Shown here piece by piece: positions 47,890 to 60,742 of a DNA stretch of 64,000 nucleotides. Position numbers and translations under genes: made by a program. The stretch is taken from NCBI RefSeq assembly GCF_021155775.2, contig NC_060232.1:1488001-1552000 (forward strand), written 5' to 3'. The notes beneath the pieces are model-generated. The model had not been told where the DNA came from, made no database searches, and worked only from the letters and a program-made list of their open reading frames with translations. How positions within the stretch are numbered: position 1 is the first letter of the stretch; every line of letters begins with the position of its first letter. Origin of the DNA: Neodiprion pinetum. Its lineage: Eukaryota > Arthropoda > Insecta > Hymenoptera > Diprionidae.

Positions 47890-49229
47890 AGTATAAATAT
47901 GCAGCTACTCCTGGCTGCAACATTATTGAATGTAGGTATACCTATACCTGTTGATTAGTACCTTAGGAAAGAATATTCACGATGACTAAGGATTTAATTT
48001 AACAACGGATTTGAATAGAAAAAAGCAATGTCACGCTTTTGCAGCAGCACGATCAAGCCAACCGAATCGCGAACCTAGCCCCTAACGACCAAACGTACAG
48101 GTATCGAATAAATTGATATTCGCCAATCTGGGCAGTAAAAATTGCAGAGAAATATATCTTTTTTTATTTTGCGTACAAATTTTATGACCCCTACTTGCTT
48201 TACACTTCTGCGCAATCGCATGCTTGCCAGACTGGGACGCTTGACACCCCAGAAACGAAAATTGTTATAAAGAATAAACATTTTTTGAAAAAAGATTTTT
48301 ACTTGAAAAATTTTTTTTACAACATATTGAAAGTTTACATCAAAGAATCATGCAGTTAATACGGTAAAAAACTAAATTTGTCTATACTAAAAAAATACAA
48401 TAGAAATTTAAATTAAAAAAAAAATAAATAAATGTCCATCTTTACAAAAAATTCACAACTTTTTTTCTCATCATCATTATTTTTTTGCAGACGTTATAAT
48501 CGCTCTGCAGGTTGCGTGCAACGTGTGCAGCATAAACGATTGCGCGCGCATTACGTCACCGATCCGTGTACCGACCGTCCACGTGTGCGTACTTGCACAG
48601 TTTGCACTTGCTGCATAACGCGTGTGTAACGTACCTTCCTACGTCACGCGTCGAACGTGCACGCATCCGTCTTTTATCGCTCGGAATTTAATGCCCGCTG
48701 CATACATGTGTACGTCAGCTGTGCATTCCTCGGTCACTGTTCAAGATTGTATTTTATTCCTTCCATTCAACGTGCAAAAGCTTGCGTGTCGGTGGAGGGG
48801 GAAAGCTCTCCTTCGCCGTCGTGCGGTTAATTTTATACGCTGTGTTTAATTGCAATCACGCTTAACTGAATTTCAGATATTTTTCAAAAACGCGAGATCT
48901 GCGGTTTTTCCTGGCCTGAGAAACTTTAATGTATTATTTTTGTTGCGCGGGTATTGTTATGATTATGATTAGTCGTTACCGCGGGAGGATTCGTCAGGTC
49001 CGTATATGTATAACATTGCTGTAGCGACGTAATTAACATTCAAATTACGTACACATTGTAATTATATGTAATAACTGTATTTCACTTGTACTCCACCAGG
49101 CGTCAATTGATCGGTACGAACGTGAGTCTTCCTTTCATTACTCATTTCACGTTATCTTCCATTCATCGTCGCTATCATTTTCATTATCGTCGTTACGAAA
49201 CGTCGAGAATCCTGCTCCGTGTGACTACG
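47890..49229. other. Non-coding interval
   Basis: AT-rich sequence with an A-rich patch at 48.28-48.43 kb. No gene supported. The last 200 bases could be the leader of the candidate exon that follows. Confidence 0.45.
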
Positions 49230-49371
49230 ATGAAAGCCGTGCATGCACCGGCGTTATCATCGATGCCGCAAAGCCGGAGCTTCTTAGGATCCGGAAGTGA
49301 ACTGCCGGAAGTACATCTACCGGGTAATTGGAGATCGATGAGGAGTGTCCACGAAACATGTCAATATCAAG
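49230..49371 (+). CDS. Weak candidate first coding exon of an unknown transcript
   Basis: An ATG with A at -3 opens a frame beginning MKAVHAPALSSMPQSRSFLG that reaches a GTACGA donor at 49372 (splice phase 1, 47 codons). The composition is more protein-like than neighbouring chance frames. The larger frame runs from 49086 to 49454. There is no family match and no identified downstream exon. The phase differs from the 23.2 kb exon (phase 0), so the two cannot be simple alternative first exons feeding one acceptor. It may equally be a chance frame. Confidence 0.25.
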
Positions 49372-50990
49372 GTACGAAGGATACCGAAGTCACCCGGAAC
49401 CGGTTCGACTCTCCGGACCGGATCTTTCTGGAGATTGCTCCCCCTCCCAAATAAAAAAACAAAAAAAAAAAACAATCAAACAACAAGTTTCAATCATAGT
49501 TGTAACTAGAAGCCGGTCGCCACTCTGCCCGCAAATATTTTCAAATGCTTATTGCATAATATATTAATTTTTTTAGTCTGTAGAGCTCGTCGACTCCTTG
49601 AAGATTTTTGAGTATAACAATTTAGTAGGTTTTCGCCCCTGACGAATTGGCGTACAAGTATGGTTATATCTTCATAACGATTGATCCGATTGCAACGAAA
49701 TCTTGCCTAAAACCCTGCCAGACGTTGCAGCTATCGACAGAAAAAAGAACGATCGAAATCGGTTCGGTGGTTTCGCAGTTACAAACGAATCGGCGATCGA
49801 CGCCGCCGGCAAGTGTAGGTACCTGTAATATCGGTAGATTACCGAGCATCGAACGTAGACAGACGTAATAATTCAACGTCCGGCATATCGCTCGTTGTGA
49901 AAAATAATACGGTTTCAGAGCCGTGACACGAGCGTCGGCCGGATAACCTTGGGAGCCGGATAGCTCGGCTTTGTTTATAACAAAAATAGGCTTATAATGT
50001 GCTCTGGTGTCGTTCGTTCTTGCCGCGAGTCCGACCGACAACAAATATGGAATTTGCACGAATCGGTCACCGGCGAAAAATAAACTCGTTTCTCGATAAT
50101 ATTGTACGTTGTACAATTATCATATTTACGTGTCACGAAAGCCGCAGAGATCTATTTCTATTCTCTAATCCTCGCTTTCTTGTCTCGGGATTAGCCGTTT
50201 TTATTACTCTTGTTTGTCGTTATCGTTGTTGTCGTGGTTGTTGTTTCGAAACCGCAGCGGATGTAACTGAAGATACAACGACACTGAGTTACATTCCATC
50301 GCTTATGGTCGTTGAGCCTGATCTTAGCTTCTTTATCCCTCTTTCCGTATTCCTGTTGTTCGGTTATTCACATAGTGCAGGATAAAACAAAGAAGTTTGC
50401 GTTAAAAATGACAAACAATTCCCAATCGGACTACCGTGGAAATTGCGTTAGCTGTTTTTGGTCCGCTTTACTGCCAGTTTTGAATCAACAAGCCAAGCGA
50501 TCTTTTTTCCATAGGCAGACAGAGAGAGAGACAGGGAGAGGATTTTGCTCTGTTGAGACTCGAAGATCAGTCTGACGGGATTCTTATTCACGCGTATAAA
50601 ATTTCTAATCACAGTTAAATCCCTCGAAGGTTGTGATCATCGTGCAATCATTCAATGTCATTTAATACAAGTTCTTTCCTGTATGTATAATGATGCCAGT
50701 ATTGTAGGATATTCGGCCGAGATGAATAATCTGTGATAAGAACGTATTAACAAACATTAGTTTATTTATCGACAAATAATCCGTATGTGAAGAAGAAGAA
50801 AAAGCAAATGAGAAAAAAATAAAACCAAACAAGAACGTCTCGCATTTTTATGCTAATTCGACGCGACGTGCCATGTGTCGCCTGTTTATGAAACAGCTCA
50901 GTTCCGAAGAATAGAAGGTAGAATCGGATGAGTTTTAAAGAAAAATGTCGTCGTGCAAAACACCGATACCGTACCGACAACACTGTCGCG

Positions 50991-51024
50991 ATGGATGGAT
51001 GGATGGATGGATGGATGGATGGAT
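50991..51024 (+). repeat. (GGAT)n microsatellite, about 8 units
   Basis: A nearly perfect tetranucleotide array. It creates a Met-Asp-Gly-Trp repeat frame on plus and an Ile-His-Pro-Ser repeat frame on minus. Confidence 0.95.
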
Positions 51025-54000
51025 TGATCGAATATTTGAATCACTGTGTACACATGTATGAGATGTGGGGGTGGAGGGTGGTAAGGAAAAAGAACAGAGG
51101 TAACGGCCATAAGTAAATACATAGCAGATGAAATATCAATATACGATATGGGTACAACGTACATACACATGTATAACAATCAGCGATATCAAGTCTGTTC
51201 CTTGGTTCCGTCACGACGCTGTCAATCGATCGATGTATCGACGCGTGGAGGTCACAGCGGTAAATATTGAAAGATTTAACAGTTTATATACATACCTTAG
51301 CGTATATATCTATACACCTATGTGTATATATACACGCACCCACACACGCCTGTAAAAGGTACAAAGTGTATCAGGCGTGTGGTAAAGATCGGTCTTCGAG
51401 CCGCCGTTCTACGTGCATGCATTTTTTACCGACGATTGATCCTTGCGGTAAATTTCCTCCTGACAAACTTGTCGGTACGAGTATTTATTGATATTCTTTT
51501 TGGCCTGGTTGTTACACGCGCGCGAATAGTATTACATTACGGAAAGTGGAAAGTTGAACGTTTTTATCTGCAAAAGTACCGCGGCTAGGTTTTGGGATTC
51601 TGTGCCTCGAAATAATAAAAAAAAAAAAAAAAAAGGAGAAAAAAGGAACCCTTACAGGATCGCTTCGAAAATAACCCTTTTTCTCAGGAACGGATCGAGG
51701 TATCAAGTTGAAATTAATAACAAATAATAAGGTCTACGGTCTTTTGGAGGTGTGAAAAATTCAAGCTTCTATGTCGACGCAATCAAAAGATACGGCCATG
51801 TATGTCACATATTTTTATTCTTCCAAACTCACTGATCAAAGCCTGTAGACTACTTCTCGTTCACTTCGAATCGTAAAGTTTTGAGAGAAGCAAGAACTCG
51901 CAGCCCAAGCGAAGGAAAAATTCCGAAAATAGTTGACTCGTTGTTATATCGCATGAAATATAAATAAAAAGGGCGCGATTTCTACTTGCACTTTTCCGGT
52001 TTTTTCAATTACGTACACATCGTGACTATAATTGCGCTTCAGGCTAATTCGGCCGCGAAATCTTAAGAGCATTTATTCTGTTATTTCACTCGCTAGTTGT
52101 TTTCAATGCAGTTTAAACTCGTTATATACTAAATTCACTGGCAAACAAACTTTTCTCAGTAATAACGGAAGTGGTTAATAAATCACATACGGCACACATA
52201 GGTGTACACAGGTATATGGTTATACATTCGTACCTTGTAGCGTGCAATATTTGCGACCGGATTGTAATATACCGCGTCTATAACGGTATAAGGTCGTAAC
52301 CGCCATTATACGGCTTTTACTTTTTTTAACGCCGTGAGATCGTATAATTTTATTATTTTTTTTTTTTCACAGGCTAAAAACACGAAAATTCGCGCGGAAA
52401 CGTTGAAATTTAATGTTAAGTGATTACAAAGCAAATGGTGATTTGTTCTCGCGTGTGTATAAGGAACCTTTAGCCCCAATTTGGAGGAAAGTAATTGCTT
52501 ATAGAAATGCTGTAAAAAATGTCTTCATTTTTTCTTGCTCGTGTGTATATAATTATCAAATAACGGAAGATCGTATTTATCTGGTGTAAGATACGACCTT
52601 TGAGTACAGATTAAAGCAAACGATAGAATTTAACGACGTTCTACTTTTATTGTGTAAGGTTTTCTTTTCTTTTTTTTTTTCCAAATTTTCGAGTCTTTCA
52701 ATTTATCTCTGCGTTTCACGGAATGTTACGACTGTCGCGTAAAAAGGGGGGAAACTTTGTTGTTTTTTTTTTTTATATCGGCGCTTACATCGTTCACTTT
52801 TATCTACGAATATTTTTTTTTTTCTCTTTCTACGAAGTTCTTGAAACTTGGGTGATTTTTGATTTTTTTCTATGCGTTAAGGTATAGTTTTAATAGCAAT
52901 TGCATAGAAAAATAAAATTTCCAACTATACAACCTTTTGCTTCGGTCACTTTTTCCCTTTTCCATGTACAATTATTAACGAAAGAAGAAAGGGAAGATGA
53001 ATGAATATTTTCACTTGGTATTGAACATTATTTTGAATGACTCTACGAATCGTGAAAAAACTTTTCCGCCATTACGACTACGTGTTAAAATTTACGAAAT
53101 TTTGCTTTCAAGCGTACCGTTTAAAAAAAATCAGATATAATCGGTGAATCGATTAACTTTTACCGATTCAATCGAGTCGTGTTCGATTATTTTTAGCTTA
53201 TTGTTATCGGGCGTCGCTATCCATTTCCATTAAACACGCGATGTGTTTTTGTTACTTATTATAAATATAATATTAAACCGCGACGCGACCGCCGACCGCA
53301 CAGTGGAACGGGGTCAACAATTGAATAAGCAAATTTGTTTTACTATTTTCCACCGCGGTTTGCTCAGTTATCATCACCCGGACACGTATGTATCACAACG
53401 TTGCGTGTCTGTTTATGTAATATACGTTCGTAGGAGAGCTTCACTGAGATAACGAATATGTGATACATGCGAGGCGTTCTTTTTCTAGACCGGAAGAGGC
53501 TAGCTGGCCTAGCTCGCGCTGCTGCTTTCAAATCAACAATCTATTTTGCCCAAGCTCGAAGCTTCCCCTTTGCCCGTATAATGTCACAGCTAAACCGCTA
53601 ATCAGCAATCGTGGCAACGGTCCGCTGCGACGGAACTTGTTATGGAAAATTACAATTATATATCGGATAATGATATTGAATCATGTCCGGCGTCTCGTGT
53701 CGAAAACGTAAGCTTTTCTCTCGCGCTGGGTGTTTTTTCGTTGTTTTTTTTTTCAACGTTTTAGGGTTAACATCGCAGCTTTTCGCGTATGACAATCGAC
53801 AATTAAAGATTCTACGTATACCCTGGCCAGTTAAAAAAAAAGCGAGTTCTGCGGGCATACAAGCACGCGGCCTGCAGCGCGTTAAGTGAGAGCGTTCTTA
53901 TTACCGCAGCGTAATTCTACCGTTGTTCGAATCGAAACGCGTGTTTTGGGTTACGGGGTCAGGGACACTTTGTCGTTCACTGACTGAAATACTGCACTGA

Positions 54001-57000
54001 ATTACTGAATGACTTACCGATCGCAGGCTCGTCGTGACTGCAAACCGCTGGCGTATGATTCTCCATTATACGCACACCAGACTTGGGTTGAACACAATCG
54101 CGATGTAACCAGCCTACATAGGTGTGCATACGAGACGAGAAAGTACGGATCTACGTGCATTTTACTTTACAATTAATACATATTATACTCATTCTCGGAA
54201 AGCTTTTTTTGCTTGATATACAAATCTAAACGTTATAAGATTACTTGCGCAAAATGTTGGGGAGAACGAAAAGGAAAGGGGAAAAAAAAAGAATTAGGCA
54301 AGAGATCGCGATGAGGGAAAATCGTGAAAGATCGTTCCGAGTAAGCTCTCGTTTGTTATAAACCCGTGCAACAACGGTGCAGGTCCTGTCCGTCGAAACG
54401 TGACACTTGAACGAACGAAGCTGTCTGTTCGCGGCTTCGATTAAAAACTTGCCGGCCTTGTTACGATACACCCGCAACCCGCCACGGTTAACGCGCGGCG
54501 AACCGAGTAAAAGTAGTTACTTACTTGCTTACTTACCTGCTAGACGAGTACGCTACTTGTACACTTACGGACCGCGTGCATACTTATATCTATACCTGTA
54601 CCTAAAACGTAAATCTCGACTCGTTAGTACGTTGGCACATTATACGCGAGTGCGCTGCGGTGTCGATTTCTTGTGAAATATGCCCGTTATCTCTCTATTA
54701 TACACGTAAGTACATACGCGCACACATTCGCATGTACCGCATAACGTGGGTTTTAAATTAAGAACAAATAACGCACGCTCACCCTCCCTTATACGTAATT
54801 ACGTAGTATAGTATGCTTATTATTTTTTCATACGATACTCTGTCCCACGGACCATTCGAGTATATCGCTTGACGCGTTTTTTGCAAATTTTTGCATCCCA
54901 CCCCGGGCGACAACGATCGGTAACGTTTGCTTGTTTTGCCCACTGCTTGTTCTTAACGTTGGCTAACGCGTTTTCAAAAGTTTATTGGATGATAGATTTA
55001 TTACCTGGAAATGGCTCAAGACCCATTTATAGTCACATTCTAATCAATTCGTTCCTACTTTATTGAATGTTAATTATTATTAATTATCAACACACTCTGA
55101 CATGTTTAGTAAAACGTGAATTTATTATTCATCGAGTATTAAATACATCATATATTGTCTATCTTCTTAAATGCATGCAGTGAACCTTATATTTGCTAAG
55201 ATACTATTACTGAGCAATTAATGCATTATTAACACCTCGTTTTAAAACAAATTTTTATTATTCTCAAACACGCCGTGTGTTGGCTGGCTTTGAGCACGCA
55301 CTTTGAATCTCCCATGTCAGCTAACGCTTGCCTGGAATGTCTAATACTGTAGGGTGACATTTGACAACGTTTCTCCAAATGGCCTACCCCTGTCTTAGCC
55401 TTGGCTGATACTCGGATGGCCCCCTAGGCGCAATATCGTGGTTCTTCAGCGTCTCTTTCTTCGATCTTGCACGACCCAGGCGTCAGAAGAAAAGAAAAAC
55501 GTATAAATCGTAGTGTTTTAAACGTAAATTGTAAGTGATTGATTTATCGTTGACTTAGATAAATTCAGAATTCTCTCTCTCTCTCTCTCACTCTTCTAAT
55601 ATGCACGAATCAATCCGAACTTGTATCAGTTTAGTTGGACTGATTGTAATCGTACATGCGAGGGACAAATTAAAGAGAGAAGATTCTTCTCTAAACAATT
55701 ATACCAACACGTGTATCACACGAAACACAGCACAATCGTACATAGAAACTTGAACGTTATAGATTGATACAAAATGTGCGAAATTCCGGGGTGTGAAATG
55801 CTTGGGAAAGGGAAAAACATACATACAAAGGTATCTGCGTATATTTTCTAAAAATTTTATCGCTTTCCTTGCACATATATTTGATTAATGAGATGTTATG
55901 TTACATGATTGCCTCGTTACGCAGTATCGGGGTTTATTTTTTTCGTACCATTTCAGGGCATGCGAAATATGATCAAGTTCCGCAGTTCTTTTACTTATGC
56001 ATTTATTTAACTTCTATCAATTCGGCAATTATAATATCGTTCACTTTTTTTTCTTTTTCTATAATCAGAACACGGTTACACGACGGGTATTTAGTTCGGT
56101 CCTTACCGCCGGAGGTGAGACTTTTCTCACAGAAGAACGGGAGCGAATGACCCGTTGATTATAAAACATCGTACCCGACACCTGATCGAGTCGAAGCGTC
56201 GAATCGCGATCTCCGTCACGTGCAGATTGTACAAAAAAACTACACAGCACATGAGGTACGATTCGTGGGAGTGAATTTACACCTCGTCGTTGGGACTCGT
56301 TGGGAAAAAAGGCCCACCACGCGTGCACCTAGAGTATAATATCATACGAACGTTTAAATTTGAGTACATCGAATGAATGAATGAAGATCCTTATTATTCT
56401 GTAAATTTTTCATCCCACCCGTGATCCACGACTGTTACAAGTAACGTCACGTACGGTAATCTCGACTGTTGTTAAAGAAAATTTGATCGTCTACAAAATG
56501 AAACACCGCAAAGCGCTACCCAATTAGTACGGTTATCAAGATATTTCGGTTAACTAACAGAGCGTTTGAAAAATTCAAACCACACGAGTCACCTTTTCGA
56601 ATTTTCCCATCGAGTTCCGGTGTTCACGCGGCTTCGTCTCAGGCTAAAAACCAACTTTTCGAAGGATACCGCAAGTAAAAAAAAAAAAAAAGTAAAAAAC
56701 CACCCCAACGTACATTTACGCAGGTACGCAACGCGAGCGAGTAAATTAATAAATAAATACGTGTATTTAGCAACTCGAGTCAACTTCGTACGCGAACGGC
56801 CTTGAAGGACGTTCGCCGCGAACGGAGCAGCCGATACGATTCGGTCTGTCTTCGTTTAGTCTGCGTTGCCTGCCTGCTGCCTGCTTGCCTATCTTTCTAC
56901 CTCTGCTTGCAGTCGATTGGTCTCGTTACGTCATCGTTCACCACCTTCACTTCGAGTCTTTTTGTTCCGTATGCGAATCCTGTGCAGCAGCCTCCCCCTC

Positions 57001-57134
57001 CGCCCCCGCCTTCGATTCCCCACCCCTCCCATCCCCCGCCTCTTGGATCACGGCAATTTTAATTGGCCCAGTTCGTTTCAACCGCATTATAACCCGTTCG
57101 CGTAACACACATTTATGTGTGCGTACCTAGATGC

Positions 57135-57187
<53 letters not shown>

Positions 57188-57203
57188 CTATATATATATA
57201 TAT
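57135..57203 (+). repeat. Compound (TG)n(TA)n(CA)n(TA)n microsatellite
   Basis: A TG run, a long TA run, a CA run and a second TA run are contiguous. The TG...CA order makes the block self-complementary, with cruciform potential. Confidence 0.95.
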
Positions 57204-58002
57204 CGTACGAAGGCAGCCGGCTCGCTCGCCTTCTTGCCCAATATTAGAATCGATTCTTCCTATTGTAATCAGGTTATCTTGTTCGGTTATGTTTACATAT
57301 CCATATGGTGCAATATATGTTACACATACCTATGTACATAGTGTAAGAAATACTGGAACGCCAACGACTAATTCATCGATTCAGAGTTGAAATTTCGTTA
57401 TACGTTACCTATGCGCGATGTGTTGTCAGAAAGGTCTTCGAGGGGCGGGAGAGGGTGGAGTGATTAAAACGCGGTCGCGCGGCATAAGATGTGACGAAAA
57501 ATAACGAAGGTGTCGCGAAACAGTATAGATTTCTTCGAAATTTCCACGATTTTATACATCTCTGATGCAGTAATTTTTCGCGGATAAAAAAAAAAAAAAA
57601 AAAAAAAACCGCAGCAACAAAGTACACCGTCCCAGTGATGTATTTATTTATCGGCGATTCGGTAGGCGCGGATCGTGTTCGTTAAACTGCACGTCGCTCA
57701 GGTCAAGGCAACAAGTGCCCTGTGTCGTTTGACCGGCGATACTCGGTCTCTACCGTTTAACACATTAATATGTACGTGCAAGCGTGTAATTCGCACGTGT
57801 CGCGAACGCGGCTCGCATACGGTTAATATATCTACCTAAATTATTCGCCCGCGATATAACAATCTCCGATTGATCGCCGTTAATCGTCTGCGATCGAGAG
57901 TGTACGAGACGTAACAATTAATCATAATGATAACAATTAAATCCCTCTTACTTCGTGCATGTATACATGTATACATATATATAATAATATATATATACCT
58001 AT

Positions 58003-58029
58003 ATGTGTGTGTGTGTGCGCGCGCGCGCA
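58003..58029 (+). repeat. (TG)n(CG)n alternating purine-pyrimidine tract
   Basis: TG repeats pass into GCGCGCGCGC. Such alternating tracts are the classic sequence type able to adopt Z-DNA. Confidence 0.9.
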
Positions 58030-58960
58030 CGGCGCTCGAAAGAATGAGAAAATCTCGTTGAAACCGGGAAAAAAATATCCGGGAACTTTGACTCTGTATA
58101 GGGTGATTTGTTCGTATACGTTGTATATAATATATGTGTAAGTATGTATACCCTCCCCCCTCTCACCCTGTTATAATTTGATCACGAGTTGGCAACGATC
58201 CCGTACACCTATATTACAAGAGACACCGGGGATCGCTACCAGTTTAAAAAGATCGAAATTTACTGGCAGTCGGCCCGGATAAGGATATTATACCTACACT
58301 CTAACGCTACGCTACGATCCGCAATCACGTACCTATTACGTACGTTATATACGCACATGTTGTTACCGAGGGTGAAATCGACCGTTTCACCCCTTCCTTT
58401 AAAATGATCCAGCAGTCATCATAGACAAAAGATACACGCGTAAGAGATCTCCGTACGTTACGTGAAGTGAACAAGGTTGCCGCCGCGTCATCCAACGTTA
58501 TTGTAAAAACAATCCTGCTTCAGACTTTAAAATGAAAACGCGTCTATACACAGCAATCAAACGCATTTTTCCCTATCTATTAATTTCTGCCAGTCTCGTT
58601 CGATTCTTTTTCAATTCTCAACGAACCCGTATTCAATTACCGCGATACCGAAAAGTGTTGTAATATTATTTACACGCGAAGAACGAGCAGAAGACACCGT
58701 ACTAACTTCGCAAATCGCGAGACCAGTGAGAAAATCAACGCCAAGTAAAATCGCAAAGCGTTACGCGTTGCCGTCGGTCGGTTCAACCAAAACTCGCTCC
58801 GCCTCTGTCAACCGCTCACAATTAGCTGGAGAATCACGAAACAGCTGTTCTCTACGTCTAGCGTCGGCCAGTCGGCTAGATTATCGCGGCAGGCTGCTCA
58901 GCTCGCGGTGGAAAGTAGAGACGCGTTCACCTACACGTCAAATCTCCGGGATTGCTCCGC

Positions 58961-59002
58961 GAGGGGGGGGTGGAGGTGGGGGTGGGGGTGGTGGTGGGGG
59001 GG
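58961..59002 (+). repeat. G-run cluster, G-quadruplex potential
   Basis: Runs of 8, 4, 5 and 7 Gs (plus shorter ones) are separated by 1-5 bases within 42 bases. This satisfies the usual pattern of four or more G3+ runs with short loops on the plus strand. Confidence 0.8.
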
Positions 59003-59766
59003 CGTCCGTCAGCGAGTCGCGTTTCACGAGCAGCCGTCGGGCGAAGCGAGGATCTCGGTGGTATTCAGTCGTGAGTCGGCCGTTCGCTCGTCGTTGTCAG
59101 TCGCCAGTTTGCACGCCGCGGTCGCAACGTCGTTTCGTCGCGCCGTAGTTGTGGCCGACTCGACAGCCGAGCAACGAAACGAAACGCAAAGCCAGGCGAT
59201 CCTAGTACATCTATCTATATATATATATATATATACGTATGTCGGGGTTACATTAAAATAGTGTTTTGATCGATCGACGAGCAATCGCGGGAGGTGGGAA
59301 TGCGGTAGAAGTACCGATCAATTTTTACTTTCCTTTATTTTTATTTGATTTGAATTTCTCTGGTTTGCGACTTCGATCGGTTCGAACGGAACAGTCGGCG
59401 GGTATATGTAATTGAATAATACGCGTGTGTCGGGGAATACGGACTTTGGGACGCGTGGTGCGTTGAGGACATCGATACCTATTCTTCGATTGATTGTTGT
59501 CGGTAGTGTCACTTTTCGATCTCGGAGGAGGAAAGTTGGGGAGAGAGATTTATTTTCTCGTCGTTACCTCTCGGGGGTACGTTTGTCCGAGAAGAGAGTC
59601 GAGTCAGTTCATCCATCCATTCATCCGTTCCGAGGAAGGAGAAAGAGAGAGGATCTTGGACACGGGGCACGTCGAATTATCCACATCTCATCCCCTTCGT
59701 CCTCCCCTTGTTCTCCTTCGCTGACCGAAAACGTCGAGTTCTTCTAAGCCTGCGATATAACGATAC
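58961..59766 (+). promoter_or_regulatory. Promoter and 5' leader exon of an unidentified gene
   Basis: A G-run cluster (58961-59002) is followed by GC-rich sequence with two arthropod initiator-type TCAGT motifs (59065-59069 and 59097-59101). The roughly 700 bases after them are UTR-like and end at a strong GTGAGT donor at 59767. No ATG in the stretch opens a convincing protein; frames such as 59412-59747 lack motif or composition support. I read it as a core promoter plus a non-coding first exon on the plus strand, with the gene body beyond the window. This could be an alternative promoter of the gene starting at 23.2 kb. All of this is inferred from composition and short motifs. Confidence 0.4.
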
Positions 59767-60320
59767 GTGAGTATATATTGACCTGTTATATGTACACATG
59801 ACGCAGAGGACCGGTGCATGTTTAACAATATCGTACGTGTTGGTGGAAGAACGTTTTTGAGGATATACACCGCGAGTCGAACGTCAATATTACGACAAGA
59901 CTGAAGTCAGGACGTGTAACCTTAACCCGACGAAACATCCCGGAGGAATATAAATCGTTGTAGAATTTTAGAGAAATATTTTCAAACGAATTGCCTTTTC
60001 AAAATATTAACACATTTTCTTTGTTTATGATTTACCAGCCGAATTTCGGGTAATTTTAAAGGGTTAACGATGTAACCCATTTTCACGGAACACGCGTCGT
60101 TAAAGTAGGTAGCCGTACCAACTTCGATCAACATGTTCTTTCGTTGTCACTCTTTCCCTCTCCTCGTCTTCACGTTCATTGAAGCGGAAGGGACAACGCG
60201 GGCGGAAAAACACCCGCAACGTCTATAACGCGGTACACGTTGCCTCTGTCCGGCTTCTAGAACCTCCCGGAGCGTCGCGACGTCGCGCGTCGCGCTCTCG
60301 AATATTCGCCGTTCCTCATC

Positions 60321-60345
60321 TCGTTTCGTTTCGTTTCGTTTCGTT
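60321..60345 (+). repeat. (CGTTT)n pentanucleotide microsatellite
   Basis: Four CGTTT units in tandem with flanking partial units. Confidence 0.85.
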
Positions 60346-60540
60346 GTCGTATTTCGCTCGCCCTACGTCGGAGCGGCGAAGTGATGCAGTTTTTTTTTTT
60401 TTTTTCTTTCTTCTTCCTTCCTCTTCCGACTATCCAGATTTCTCTCTTTCTTTCTTTAATTCCACTCTATATTATTATACCGTCGGTTCTTTATCCGACG
60501 GTTGAGAGACTCGCTGCTCGTATGATTTGGGTCGTCATGT

Positions 60541-60742
60541 TGAAGTTAGCAACGTTATCGTAACGATTCGTGTTTCGGAAAATCCGTTATTTCGTAATAT
60601 TAGGAATGTTTGAAACGTAAATTGTAATACGGCAAAAGTTATTCATATTTTTCAAACTCGGCCACTTCAAAGTCACTAGAAAATTGTTAAATAGTGATTT
60701 TATGGCTTCCAATGTTTCCACACGCTAACGTTGCTAACTTCA
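60541..60742. mobile_element. 202-base MITE-like element with 17-base perfect terminal inverted repeats
   Basis: The left end TGAAGTTAGCAACGTTA (60541-60557) is the exact reverse complement of the right end (60726-60742). The interior is AT-rich and non-coding. A further copy of the same terminus starts at 63894. I saw no clear target-site duplication. Confidence 0.8.

Larger units (their letters stand above)
49372..58960. other. Long non-coding stretch
   Basis: No supported gene on either strand. The minus frame 49664-50116 (150 codons) has no splice context and no recognisable motif and is not called. A GC-richer patch at 55.26-55.50 kb includes a segment with partial resemblance to the 3' half of 5S rRNA (see findings). 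Microsatellites are listed separately. Confidence 0.5.

Noticed and set aside
49664..50116. 150-codon minus frame
   Set aside because: No recognisable domain, and the sequence looks repeat-derived.
55340..55365. TAATACTGT, the seed of miR-8
   Set aside because: The rest of the mature miR-8 and the required opposite hairpin arm are absent.
59380..59400. GGTTCGAAC, a tRNA T-loop-like string (also near 15469, 24031 and 38662)
   Set aside because: No A-box, acceptor stem or cloverleaf can be built around any of them.
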